Positions 24,346-35,628 of a stretch of DNA of 64,000 nucleotides are shown one piece after another. The position numbers were made by a program, and so were the translations under genes. The notes under the pieces are model-generated. The model did no database searches. It worked only from the letters and a program-made list of their open reading frames with translations, and was not told where the DNA came from. Origin of the DNA: Acheta domesticus (Eukaryota > Arthropoda > Insecta > Orthoptera > Gryllidae); NCBI GenBank assembly GCA_031308135.1, contig JAHLJT010008756.1, positions 138,805,775 through 138,869,774 of the forward strand, written 5' to 3'. Every line of letters begins with the position of its first letter. The first letter of the stretch is position 1.

Positions 24346-26042
24346 CGAAACATCTGAGGGGGGGGGATCAAAAGAACTCTTACTATTCATGGAAACTATC
24401 CCTAGATTCAGTTTAAACCACGATAATTTATTAATTAATTTATTTATTTATTGACGTAGTACGTAGGGTTTCCAGATGTCTTCAGAAAATATTGAATCGG
24501 TAAGGGTAGAGGGGATGAATAACTAGTAAGAGAAGACAGATATTTTTGAACGATAACATTTTCATATATTAATATCATTTGCTTTACTATTATATGATCT
24601 TTGAATAAGAGTATAGTAGTCAATAATTTATATTTAAATATTAACACCACAATTGCCTACTTTACTACAGTTCTTTTGATAACATTCTTCGCATGTGACT
24701 TATTATTTAACTCAATCGATGAACTATTTTCGACAATACTTTTTGCTTAATTGAGCACCTTTTATAACGTTATAAAGCTTCTTGAATAATTCTTTAACTT
24801 CTGTACGAAATTTTAAAAATACGAAATTTTAAAAAATATGTACGGCTCGAATCAAACAGACTCAACCTCCATTCTGTTACGTTAGGCGATCCAAACATTT
24901 TTCATAATACTGAAAATGGTTTTGGTGCTAGCATTGGAGTTTGGAAGTGATGCACAATATTGCAATAATTTCAGTAGATTTGGGGCCGAAACGAAGGCAA
25001 CAACGGCAGGGACCTGCGAGACAGTGAGGATACCCAAAAGAGGAAATTCAGCTTTAATCAAGTTTAAAAAAAGATATTTTTACATGTTCACTATTCTCGC
25101 TCTATAATTAGTGAATCAATAATTTAAATAGTGACCTCTTCACTCAATTAGTGAACATCTGGCGACCCTAGCTGTATGCGGTAGATTTAAAGTGCTTTGA
25201 TTTCGCAGCTATTGATGGAAATAATAATACTTCTCTGACAATAAACATGGAAAGCGACTAGAGCGATGGTGGCGCGCAATGTGCTTGCTGGTCCTTAGGC
25301 CTAAAGACACGGAGGTTCGTCGCTCTGGAGCTTCTTCACCTTTCCTGCGCACTTTTGACGTTTTGACTGATAAGACAAACCTGGGTACACGCAAAAACAG
25401 AATAAAATTACACGATGTACTTCAGAATAATGGGTCATCCCCCCACCCCACTCCCTGCTCTCAAACTGATCTCGTACCCCTGCCAGATGAGCGCACTCAG
25501 AAACAGTTTCCCACTATTATTTATTTCTTCTAGTTGGTGGATGAAAACACTGAAAAGGAACAGAATACCTTACCAAGTATCTCAGTATGTTAATCAAACA
25601 ATTATATGCATCAAAAACGTTTTATTTAAAATAAAAATGAATAAAGATAAATGCTTTCAATTAACCCTTTTTTGATGTTTATTTTCTGTGTAATTATTTC
25701 CTGCTTTATTGAATATACTGTATCGATAACAAATAACAAATAAATAATTGTTGAAAGAAATTATTTCTAGCAAATCATTAACTTACAATTTTCAAGTAAT
25801 TTATTTCAAAATTGCTTCCAGAAATATTTAAAAATACTCAAGCTTTATAGACCATTTCCGGGTTAAAACGCTAGTTAACTTTACCATTCTTAGTTGCCCC
25901 TTTTATTAAAACCCTTGAAACATAGAAATGTTAGCCGGGAAGTTATGAATAAAAAATATTTATTTTCTCATAGATTCAGTTATTTTGGGGTTTCCTTATA
26001 TAAAAAGTCCGTGAATCTGATATTGACAGAAATAAATAATTC
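24346..26042. other. AT-rich stretch, nothing recognised
   Basis: A G-run lies near 24359-24366, and a 16-bp word ACGAAATTTTAAAAAT is nearly duplicated near 24806-24836. No gene or transposon was recognised. Confidence 0.45.
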
Positions 26043-26050
26043 TTCATTAC
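26043..26050. other. 8-bp target-site duplication (left) of hAT-N1
   Basis: TTCATTAC, identical to 26714-26721. Confidence 0.9.
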
Positions 26051-26713
26051 TAGGGTGTGGATTTCTATGATTTTTGCATATTTTTGACGATTGGTTCAGG
26101 GCATAGCCAAGAAAAATTTCTTAACGTTTGGTTAGAATATGATGCTATATAGATTAACATGTTAGTGTATATTTGTGCATATTTGGCCGATTTTCCCTGT
26201 TGGTGCATATTTGTGTAATTATAGGCGCATATTTAGCATATGTCGTTAAAAATTAGACTAATCTATAAAACGTTTCATCTTTGCAAAAACTCTTATGTAA
26301 TAGTGAGTGTTCATGGATTCGAAAGAGCCAGTCACAGTTTAGTTTTTGTGTTTCCTGTAGATGATAAAATACTTGTGCAAATGTGGGATATTTCTTGAGA
26401 ACACATTTTTTAAACCAGTCAGAAGAAATTCAATAAGACATACAATGTACTTCACTAAGGTGAATATTTACTTCGATTATTCCTCTCGCGAAGTAGTGTA
26501 GATTACATTACGTTTGCACAAAAAATATATCTTTTCATTCCAAACAAACTTTCATTTCATTACAAGAATTTTATCAAGACAGGTTTGCTGAAGAAATAAA
26601 ATATTCTTAATTTTAAGTGCAAATTAAAGGGCATATTTCCGACTTTTAGGTCATAAATGCATATTTTTAAAAGCATATTTCAAGATTTTTAGGGCATTAA
26701 AATCCGCTCCTTA
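26051..26713. mobile_element. Non-autonomous hAT element, hAT-N1
   Basis: 663-bp element bounded by a perfect 8-bp duplication (TTCATTAC). The ends are inverted and imperfect: left TAGGGTGTGGATTTCTATG, right complement TAAGGAGCGGATTTTAATG. Both fit the hAT terminal pattern YARNG. The interior is AT-rich and full of GCATATTT words on one side and AAATATGC-type words on the other. There is no transposase, so mobilisation would have needed an enzyme in trans. The ends resemble those of the element at 44836. Confidence 0.88.
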
Positions 26714-26721
26714 TTCATTAC
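26714..26721. other. 8-bp target-site duplication (right) of hAT-N1
   Basis: TTCATTAC, identical to 26043-26050. Confidence 0.9.
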
Positions 26722-27429
26722 ATTGGACATATAATAATTTTATACTTCTCATCAAGGAATTATGTCAACTCTTTGTGAATCACTTATCCAGATGTAGTAG
26801 CCAGTGGCAAGGCGTGGCATTTTTGAGAACTTTTCGCAAGATGTGTCAAATACCCAGGCGTAGGTTTCTGAAGTTCTGGGAAATGGGATATTGGAAATAT
26901 TTTTGATACGATGTTCTTTTAAACATTCAAACACGACCATTATCTGGTGTTATTTCTCCATACACGTTACACTAAATGTTCTAAATACCTTAGCCCTATT
27001 TTGAAACTGAAATTGCTTTAAATTCTTTCCTATTTACATTCTTAGAATTCATCAAGTGCTATGCAGGACTATTTAAACTACCTTTCTCTTGTAGTAAAAA
27101 TAAATGCATTTTTGTACGCCTATTTGTGGAAAAATAAATACCTAAAATAATTACCTCTTACACCGATTCATGTAAATGTCAGAAAGAGCGTGTTCACCAA
27201 TGTTCTCGTAGTTGCTTTGAAATCTAATATTATAAATATCTATCATATTTCTCTTACTGATAGTACTGGATAAATTACCTTTTCAACATTATTATAACAT
27301 CTTGTGTTGAAATCATTTAATTTTACTCCTTGCTTTGTTTTAACGTGTATAATTTCCTTCTAAAATAAAACATATTTATATTATGAGTCTTCCCTGACAA
27401 CATATTTTTTCATGATTCTATAACAATAT
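26722..27429. other. AT-rich stretch, nothing recognised
   Basis: No island, tandem repeat or recognisable element. Confidence 0.45.
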
Positions 27430-27870
27430 GCGGCGTACACCATACCTCATATTACAAAACCACAATAAACACAACAGAAACAAGGTTTTTTTTCTGGAAT
27501 TCAAAATCTTACGATTCAAAATTAAGAGTAGATTGTGGAATTTCAGTTTTTTCCCTTCTTTTACATACGCTTGTCCTGTTTGGTGTAATGCCTCATCAAC
27601 TAACATCAAGAAAATACAAATTATAAAAAATTAATTCTTAAGAAAAGTACTAAAAGCAGATTGGTTCATTTCGAAGAACCAAATCTATAGAGAGCTTCAA
27701 ATTGACTCCATTAAAACCTTTGTAATTCAACAAACTCAAAATTTCTTTAATAAATTACCGCTTTCTCCTGCATCTTAACACTTTACACTAGGTCAAAATT
27801 TGTTCACACTTTCCCAAAGACATTTTGCGCTCTCCCTAAACATAAATGTTTATTCTGTTTAATTCAATAT
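27430..27870 (+). pseudogene. Second Jockey-like LINE RT C-terminal relic
   Basis: Plus-strand frames read FTYACPVWCNASSTNIKKIQ, a stop, then FLRKVLKADWF, NQIYRELQIDSIKTF and NFFNKLPLSP. These correspond to the conserved post-catalytic region of Jockey-type LINEs (TYA-P-W, IKKLQ-QN-LR, IY-EL-I, I). It is broken by stop codons and lacks the RT core. It resembles the relic near 19.4 kb but is not nearly identical, so the two are independent old insertions. Confidence 0.72.
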
Positions 27871-29090
27871 CTTGTAAATTTAACCTCTAACAATTCTTTC
27901 AATCTTTTATTTTATTATACCCCTCACGCATTTCAATAACTTATTTTAATGTATTGACTTATTTACTCTACTTATTTTCAAAATTGGAAAATACATAATT
28001 TACCAAATTAAAGCTCTGACATCTTCCCAAAATGTTAAATATACTTTTTTTAAACTCCTGAAGAATTATATTTAATTGGACAGGCAATAAATGATTTTTT
28101 AAATCTTGCTGAATGTACTAGATGGTACCAGCTAATAATTGTGCCAATCGACTTGTCTAGAAGAATAGAATGAGCTATTGAGCACCTTTGTAGGTATCGC
28201 ATCTATCCAAAATGCGTTTTAATTGCTTAAAAGCACCGAACAGCACGTGTTTAGAGAAATACTTTAGAATCTTATGGATTCATCCATAAAAAATTATCAG
28301 TTCCCCGCCAGACGACCGAGACGTTTCATTTGTCTCGATTCCTTGTTAGACACCCGAAAGTAACTTGAATAACAGAAGAATGCAGGTTACTCCATGTCTC
28401 CATAAGGAAGGGTGAACCATACCGAGATACTACAACTTAAACCTAAGGGGGTAAATCATTGCATATAACGCATCATGTACCTGAAAAAAGGCCCCAATCA
28501 AGAATCAAAACATCTCCAGAATGTACGATGAATATAGTTTTTTTTAACATTTTAATGTCGGTTTATTTGACCCAGAGTTCTTTGCCTGCTAAAAGGTGTT
28601 TTCTAAACGAAGCGATAAACATCATAAAACTTGTTTCACGGAAGGAAGTATCAGGGAGTACGGGTGATGTGTTCTCGTCAAAGCTTTCGAAAATTAAACG
28701 CAATTCTCGTTACGCAAGGATGCAAAACACACATAGAGCCCTTCTAGACCAAGAAATATCTGGAGAAGCATCTTGGCGACAGAAAGCAATGGCAGCTATG
28801 AAGTAGGGTAGCAGTGACTTCATCTTGTGTTGAGCGAACCTTTTCTCATTTCATGTCTGGTTAGACAGTAGGAAGACCTTTTCACAAAATATTTTGGGAT
28901 GGTGCACATTTGTCCTTTGCAACAACACATCTTAAACTGTACTTTTCGTTTGGATGCTAATTTTCAAGGGAATATTTAAATCGCCCTTGGCCAATGAGTG
29001 AACGCCACACTCACCTTTTATTAAAGTACCTACGGCTGCAATAAAATCTTACTACCAAAGTCATCTTCAGTGATGATAGGAAACGAAAAT
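27871..29090. other. AT-rich stretch, upstream of LINE relic
   Basis: A 115-codon frame at 28459-28806 has no clear family resemblance. The last few hundred bases may be the remains of the 5' part of the LINE that follows, but I see no decisive motif. Confidence 0.35.
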
Positions 29091-29094
29091 GTAA

Positions 29095-29760
29095 TTCAAG
29101 CATGGCTTGGATTAACTACCGGAAGGTCTTTGACAGAGTACCACAAGATTGGGTTTTAAAGATAATAGAGATCTATTGATTTCATCCTAGACTTATGGAG
29201 TTTTTCAAGTGTAGCATGAAGTGGTGGAATACCAGGTTAAGGTAAAGAAGTGACAGAAACAAGAAGTATTCAGATTAAGAGAAGTAGTTTCCCAGGAAAC
29301 TCGCCGTTTGTTTTGCATTAGTTTGATTCCATTCTAGTTGTCGCACACTAACTTTGGTTTCTAGTTCAATGGTGATGAAAGTTCAGTTTCACATTTGTTT
29401 TACATGAATTATCTTAAAGTGTTTCCTGTGAATGAAGCGATTCTCTCCCAAATGCTGTCTTACGATAATGATTTAAGCATTGCCATCTACATGAAATTTG
29501 GTCTTGACAAATGTGCAAAGGTCAATTTAAAGAGAGGCAAAGTGACTACGTCAGAGAGCACTGAATTTGATAAGCACTCTGCGATTCAAGATCTTGAGAC
29601 AGGTAAAACTTACAGATATCTAAGGGTTAAAGAATGTGACAAGCTCGAACGACACAATGAAAAGGAGGATTCGCAAGAAGTATCACAGAAGAGTGAAACT
29701 TGTTCTACAGTCCGCTCGGAACTTCAGGAATAAAATATCTGCAATACGTAGTTTTAGTAG
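29095..29760 (+). pseudogene. R4/Dong-like LINE reverse-transcriptase relic
   Basis: Plus-strand frames retain the RT palm order: INYRKVFDRVPQDWVLKII (usually YRKAFDSVPH-WL), MEFFKCSMKWWNT, a degraded catalytic box read as FYMNYLKVF (expected YMDDLK-F), then MKFGLDKCAKVNLKRGKVT and LETGKTYRYLRVKE (usual KTYKYLG). The FGLDKCA and KRGK words are typical of R4/Rex6/Dong-type LINEs. Catalytic aspartates are lost and frames are disrupted, so it is dead. The clade is assigned from remembered motifs and is less certain than the fact that it is a LINE. Confidence 0.75.
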
Positions 29761-32700
29761 GTGCCTGTACCCGAGTACAGTTTGGGGGTAGTGGACTGGA
29801 CTGAACGAGAAATTCGGATCATGGATCGAAAAAAATAGAAAACTGCTTATAATGCATCGCGTCTCCCACCCTCGAGCTGATGTAGTACTTTTGTTCCAAG
29901 AAGAAAAACGAAAATCATAATGTCATCTATAAAATGGATCTATGAAATCTAATGTGATCTATAAAATCATAATGTGGTTGATATTTTATTTGTATTAATT
30001 GTAAAGAAAAATATTAATTAATTTTGAGAAGTCAAAAAAGTATTCAGACAACATACATCATATTTTTATTTCCATTGTACGAACTTTATATTAATTTTTA
30101 AGGAATAAAAATTCCATATACGGAAAAGTTATCATAATAGTAAAACTTTACATTAGAAAAAACTATTGAAAATAAAAAAAAACTATTGTCAATTTATGTG
30201 GAGACTGTAGGTGAGCACAACGCCCACCGCCGAACAACGGCGCTCTCTGTGAGGGGTCGAACAAACGAGTGTTTAGAAATTGAATTAAAAAAAAAATTAT
30301 GTGATTTTTAAGAATTTTGATGAAGTAAAAACCTTCAATAAAATAATTTTCAAATTCATTGATTTTTGTAATTATTGTTCAGCTTGAAACTAAGATGATT
30401 AGAAGAAATGAAAAAAAAAAAACAACTAAAATGGACTACATCGAATTTTCAAAAATTCTTGAGTGACGTTTATAAAATTTTAATAATCCGAGCCTTAATG
30501 ATGATTAAGCCTTCGGAAGCTGCGAGTAGCGGATCCTGGGGGGGACGGGGGGATGTTATCATGGCGTCTTATTTTATTTTTTACAGTTTATATTCTAGAA
30601 ATGTTCTTTAATGCCTAGTATGAGTGATTTTCGGTATAAGTATTGATTCCGTAATCATTATTGTAATTCCACATTCTATATAAATTCTAGGGAGGTTATT
30701 TTTAAGAGAATATAATTTTTTAAGGTCTTTTCACGTTCACGTAGTACTTCACGTTTTGATTTCCCGCTATTAAATTTTGAAAACCATTAAATCTGTGGTC
30801 ACCTTCACTTAATTCTGATTATCACTTACTCCCGGCCTTCCCTCATCCATTTCTGCAAGATTAAGTTGTGACCTTTTTTTAAATTTAAATATGTCCTTAT
30901 TTGTTTATTATTAAATTTCAATAAAGTATGATTATTGTTCGATTTTATCATAAACATTTCTTTCACCTCTTTGCACATCTGTTATTTAAGTATAGAGAAC
31001 TAAAATGTTCTGCTATTATTACAAAAAGTTCGAAAATATAATTTTCATGATTTAATTATATTTTCCTGATGAGCAATTACAACACTCATTGGTATTAAAC
31101 ATTTTTAACCTGCAATGAAATGTTATTCAAATTTCTTCAGTTTTAACATTATGAAAATTATTGCTCCCCAAGATTACAAGTTGTTGGAATTTGCACTACA
31201 AAGACTAGTATGTTTTTTTAAATATGCGATACCTTGTTGGCTTATTTTTGCAAATGATTAATTTTCTTGTCTAATAATTTGCTATGAGGGTCTGCCTCAT
31301 CCGTGAAATCACCAAAAAAGTAGGCCTAAAGTGCTTCATAGCATTCTTCAATTAAATTTGAAAAAACTTGTCTATTGCGCTGCACATCCCCTTGGACACA
31401 CAAAGAACGAATTCAATTAAAATTGAAATAAAATTGTAAATATTTTATTACAAATTTTCTGCGCACAGTTTTGATTTTCATACAAAGGGTTGGAGTAAAC
31501 GTGTGTATCAATTTTTCAGAGATGCATTCGGAAATACATTTGCAAATTTTGCAGTTTATGAAATTAGAAATTCAAGTGAATATCTTTAAAATATTTCCAA
31601 GATCGTCGTTGATTCTTTAATTTGTAACACTATGAACTCGGTTATTGGTACTCGGTTGTTGTACACTGTGTACGTAGTGGAACTGACAAATTCGCGACAA
31701 AAACGTGAAGAAATTTCCGAAACAATCCTTAAAAATTACAAGTTTAAACTGGAACCTCTCTTAGAATCCCTTAAAGTTTTCTCAGATAACTGCTAAAATT
31801 GTCGAATAATGTACACAATCACCCTCCAAAAATGCTCCAAAGTTGAAGTCGATCCTTCCTTCAACCGCCCTCTCAAAAATTTTAAATTCAAAAACCTACA
31901 TTCACTTATGAAAATTGACAAATAAAACGTCGACTATAATTTTTAAAAAAGTTAACAGATAAACTGCCCAGAAATATAGTTTATTCCCCCCTTGATGTAG
32001 GTTGCACATGCCGATGTTTGTGAATTTTTATTAATAAATATATAGGTTGACTTCATCGAGCGATCAGATTTAGGATCACCAACCATGTATTTGATTTTAG
32101 AGAAATATCAAAGGAAATTTCATCTTTGTTTTTCTTGTACCACATAACCTCTTGAAATTTACTCGAGGTGCTGTTTTAAATGTCTTCCTGTCTGACTAAA
32201 TTCTTCTTTCGTATGGTAAGTCCTGATCATCGTCGTTTTCTGCCTCAAATACAGTAAACTTTCACTAGGAGGACACATTTTAATTTGGTTCATGCATTCA
32301 TTTTTCATTCTTTTATGACTAAATTCATTTTATGAAATAAATCGCATTTTGTGACATGTTGTAAAAAGCCATAAGTAGATGATACATTTAAATTGATTTA
32401 CAAGTTAAGTTCTGCAAAATACAATTCAGGCCGAGAGAAATGCAGTTTAACAGGTCATTCGACTCGGGATATTGTGAACTTTTGCTTGCAGTGAAGTGTA
32501 GTCGCTGGTTCCGTTCCACAAACAAAACTAAATGCTTCGATTATTGTGAAACCCCCGCACCAGCTAAAGTGAACATACGAAGCACAACTTCGAGGGGGAA
32601 AATGCTTCGTCAAAGGACCGCAATTTCTAGTAACATTAAGAATTTGCAAGTCTCGTTTGCCATTTTTGTAACAATAACAATGAATGAAATGGTCTGAGTG

Positions 32701-32860
32701 GGCGCACTAACCACGAATCTGTAGCCACAATTGCTCTGTCATCTTTGCAGAGAGTAATGCCAAATTTTGGTTATTCAAAGACTGAAAAGCTCATATCATT
32801 TATAATTTAAAATTTTATACAATTAACTTTGTAGTATGAAATGTATTATTAGATTGTTAT
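29761..32860. other. AT-rich stretch, nothing firmly recognised
   Basis: About 3.1 kb of AT-rich DNA. Near 30516-30552 the sequence GCGAGTAGCGGATCC followed by a G-rich run resembles a single hAT or similar terminal end, without a partner. 32440-32700 is slightly richer in CpG. No gene was recognised. Confidence 0.4.
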
Positions 32861-32867
32861 ATTTATT

Positions 32868-32925
32868 TACTAGACCCTGAAGAAGAAGGCTAATGTCCTT
32901 TGAAACGTTGGTAGAATAAAAATTG
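32868..32925. repeat. CCTGAAGAAG / GAAACGTT motif block
   Basis: ACCCTGAAGAAGAAGGC followed by TTTGAAACGTTGG and a TAATAAAA-rich tail. This is the same motif pair (CTTCAGG and ACGTTTC in complement) as at 18.5, 47.76 and 51.77 kb. It is probably the conserved terminal hairpin of a dispersed transposable element. Confidence 0.5.
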
Positions 32926-32985
32926 TTTAATAAAATGTGTTAAAATTGTGTCTGCCTAAAAATTATTGGACCTTCAAAGAACTTA

Positions 32986-33108
32986 AAATTGCTCTGTCGC
33001 CCTCCAGGTTTTTTATATCGCGAAAAAAAACATGGAATTTTAAATTGTAAATTTCACGATGATTTTTAGGAAAAAACCCTGGAAGATGGCGCAATTCTGG
33101 TCTCACAT
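32986..33108. repeat. Imperfect foldback, about 120 bp
   Basis: Left arm AATTGCTCTGTC-GCCCTCCAGG-TTTTTTAT has a right-arm complement AATTGCGCCATC-TTCCAGGG-TTTTTTCC. The arms are diverged and the centre is AT-rich. Confidence 0.45.
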
Positions 33109-34103
33109 TCGAATTCTGCGCGTCGACATACACAGAGAAGTCACATGTGTCGAGTCTTTGGGCCTGACAACCTTTTCTTATTTTCTGTGCTTGTGGTATT
33201 ATTACTAATTAAATTTTCAGTTAGCCAATAGGATCCCGGATTTAGGCTAAAGAACTTACAATTCACGACTCTGAAATATATGTATTATTGAAAGAAAGTA
33301 AAGACATTAAAAAAGCAGGTATTCTGGTGAAGGATCTTCAAAAGTTATTAGTAGAAAAATTGTTCACAGCAAGCGGTAATAAAAACGTTTTGTAAGTCGA
33401 AGGGAATTTATTGAAATACTGTAGTCTCTATGCTTGGATATTCTTCTGAACCTCTGAAATAACAAATTCATTGAGGAGAAACTAATTTATTTTTGCTTTC
33501 TCAAATGTAGTGAATCTCTGATATAAGGACCAAATATGTTAGTGTCACTACAGCAGGAGTAAACTATATTTTCCGTTGTATCGCCTGGCTAGGACAAACT
33601 TTTAGTGTCCACCTTAGGACTGCCTTATTGAATCCTGACGTGAACGTGGACATGCTTTTTGATTTCCGTGTGTGATCTGTCGTAGGAGTCTGCTGTTGCG
33701 GGAACATCACAGAGGGAAGACCTAACTACATGGGTTCGAATGAATAGATCTTCATCTACAATGTGCTACAAACGTAAGTTGAATTTTTACTGACGAAAAT
33801 TTGTCAAATTAAAATACTGTAATTCAAAATATACCCGGATTTTTTATCTTTCGTAAATGATAAGGGCCGCAATTACTCTTTAAATCTATTACCGTAGGAA
33901 CCTCTGTTCGCAAATAACATATTTAATATTTGATATGCTGGAATAGAAGTATTATACTACATGAAAGATGAACAATTTCAAGACAAACTGTGAGCATGTG
34001 ACGATGAAGAAATTAAACATATATTTTATTATTATAAACTGTTTTAATTTACCTGCACATTATTGTACTCGTTTTCTTATTCACATGTTTTAAATGTAAT
34101 ACG
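33109..34103. other. AT-rich stretch, nothing recognised
   Basis: The word GTGTCGAGTCTT near 33148 also occurs near 10750. Otherwise featureless. Confidence 0.4.
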
Positions 34104-34302
34104 TAAGCTGCGGATTTCTGCCTATTTGCTTATTTTTATCCTTCAATTAAAAATACAGTATTTCAGGCTACTTATTCATTTTGAAGCATTAGGTGTATTA
34201 TAATAAAATACCACTAATGCCTTAAAATGAATAAGTAACCTAAAATACTGCATTTTTAAAGGAAGGATAAAAATAGGCAAGTAGGCAAAAATACGCAGCT
34301 TA
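34104..34302. repeat. 199-bp inverted repeat (foldback), 92-bp arms
   Basis: Arms 34104-34195 and 34211-34302 are inverted copies matching at well over 80 percent of positions, with a 15-nt AT loop. The outermost words are TAAGCTGCG and CGCAGCTTA. If transcribed it would make a long hairpin RNA. As DNA it resembles a foldback or MITE. No clear target duplication was identified. Confidence 0.85.
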
Positions 34303-34507
34303 GTAATAAGAGATCGTAAGAGTGTCTGTCCTGGCATCGAGGCAGGTATGTGGAAAATTTGTCTCTGGTTATTCCTACTTGTCTCTTCGAGTGTACCATA
34401 AGCCATTCATCATATGACCATCACGACCAACTGTAATTATCATTCATACATTTATTCATTATTTGCTTCGTTTATTTGCCGGGGAACTCAGAACTCTTTT
34501 GCACCAC

Positions 34508-34510
34508 TAC

Positions 34511-34556
<46 letters not shown>

Positions 34557-34557
34557 T
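34508..34557. repeat. (ATT)n microsatellite
   Basis: Run of about 16 TAT/ATT units preceded by CCACTAC. Confidence 0.95.
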
Positions 34558-35440
34558 TGAATAATTTATATTGACAGAAAATTGGCTGTAATAGGGTATG
34601 TAGCGACAAGCCCGAGATTTGTAGGCGAAAAGGTTCCAGGTTTACGTTCTTTCGGTTGCAAGATGTCACACTCCCGCTTAATATGAGCCGTTGACAGCAA
34701 AGGTGGTGTAAGCCAAATTTGGGCAGATTTGAGTTAGATGCACTGGTAGAAGGTGTGAACATTGTTCCATCTTGGCGATGTACGAGTCAAACTTCGATGT
34801 TTCTTAGATGGAGGCCCGCACAATGCAGAAGAAGCCAATAAGTTGCTAATACTGCTGCTTGCAATTGTAATGTAAGTCACAGCTGGAACGAAACAACTGC
34901 TTCCAGGAGCTCCCAAGAAATAGCTTCTTGTTTATCGGTATCAGTCACAGAAGAAGCATCTCGTAAACAAAATTAATTGCTTTTAGTGATACATGCACAG
35001 GTCAAAATCGCAACTTCAAAATTGCTCTCACTTGGTTGAAAATCGCGACAAAGCCCTATTTTCCTCTATTTTTCCTTCACATTACTATCTCACACGAAAA
35101 TTGTGCATGTCAATTACTTGAATGTGAGACAAAGTTTTCAGAAACGGTGAGTAAAAGTGGTGAATGTCAACAAAATCATTAATACACAAAGTTTCAGTTC
35201 AAAATATCTGTGGTAAGTTTAAAACGAAACATTTACTGAAACGATTCTCAATAATTGTCAATACATGGCTTGTAACATTCTTTAAGATTGGTCAAGAACC
35301 TACACCATAATGAAATCTGCATCGTAATGGATATCATTACGCGACTGGTTGCAGCCATCAAATGACAGCAATATACAATTGGAATAGAAAAACAATCCTT
35401 TGACGTTGCTCGTTTAAATGCATCCCCTCGGTCCCCAGAG
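34558..35440. other. AT-rich stretch, nothing recognised
   Basis: No family resemblance in the short frames. Moderately mixed composition at 34600-34930. Confidence 0.45.
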
Positions 35441-35628
35441 CAAGAGCACACGCGCGTTATGCAAAACGTTCGCCGCCGCAGCACTCGCGCTGCCGCGGCG
35501 CGGTTCTCCCTCCCCCCACCAGCGGGGAAAGCGCGCAGGTCGGCGTCCGCGGAAAGTTTAAATTAAACGTCACTCGAAGAAGGGGGAGCGGCGGGGCGGG
35601 GCGCCGAGGAGTGAAGGAGGAAGCGGCA
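35441..35628. promoter_or_regulatory. CpG island with conserved-like core
   Basis: CpG-rich block containing GCGCGTTATGCAAAACG near 35453, GCTGCCGCGGCGCGG near 35489 and GCGGAAAGTTTAAATTAAAC followed by GTCACT at 35549-35574. That core is shared with 23275-23297. The AT palindrome GTTTAAATTAAAC lies inside it. It directly precedes the 89-bp minisatellite. Confidence 0.45.

Noticed and set aside
23769..24454. Arg/Ala-rich frames of 160-210 codons on both strands
   Set aside because: Compositional frames in a CpG island with GCC/CGG runs. No homology recognisable and no strand preference.
28459..28806. 115-codon plus-strand frame
   Set aside because: Begins without context and shows no family motif. 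More likely part of a decayed repeat upstream of the LINE relic.
30516..30552. GCGGATCC plus G-run resembling a transposon end
   Set aside because: Single end only. No inverted partner or duplication located.
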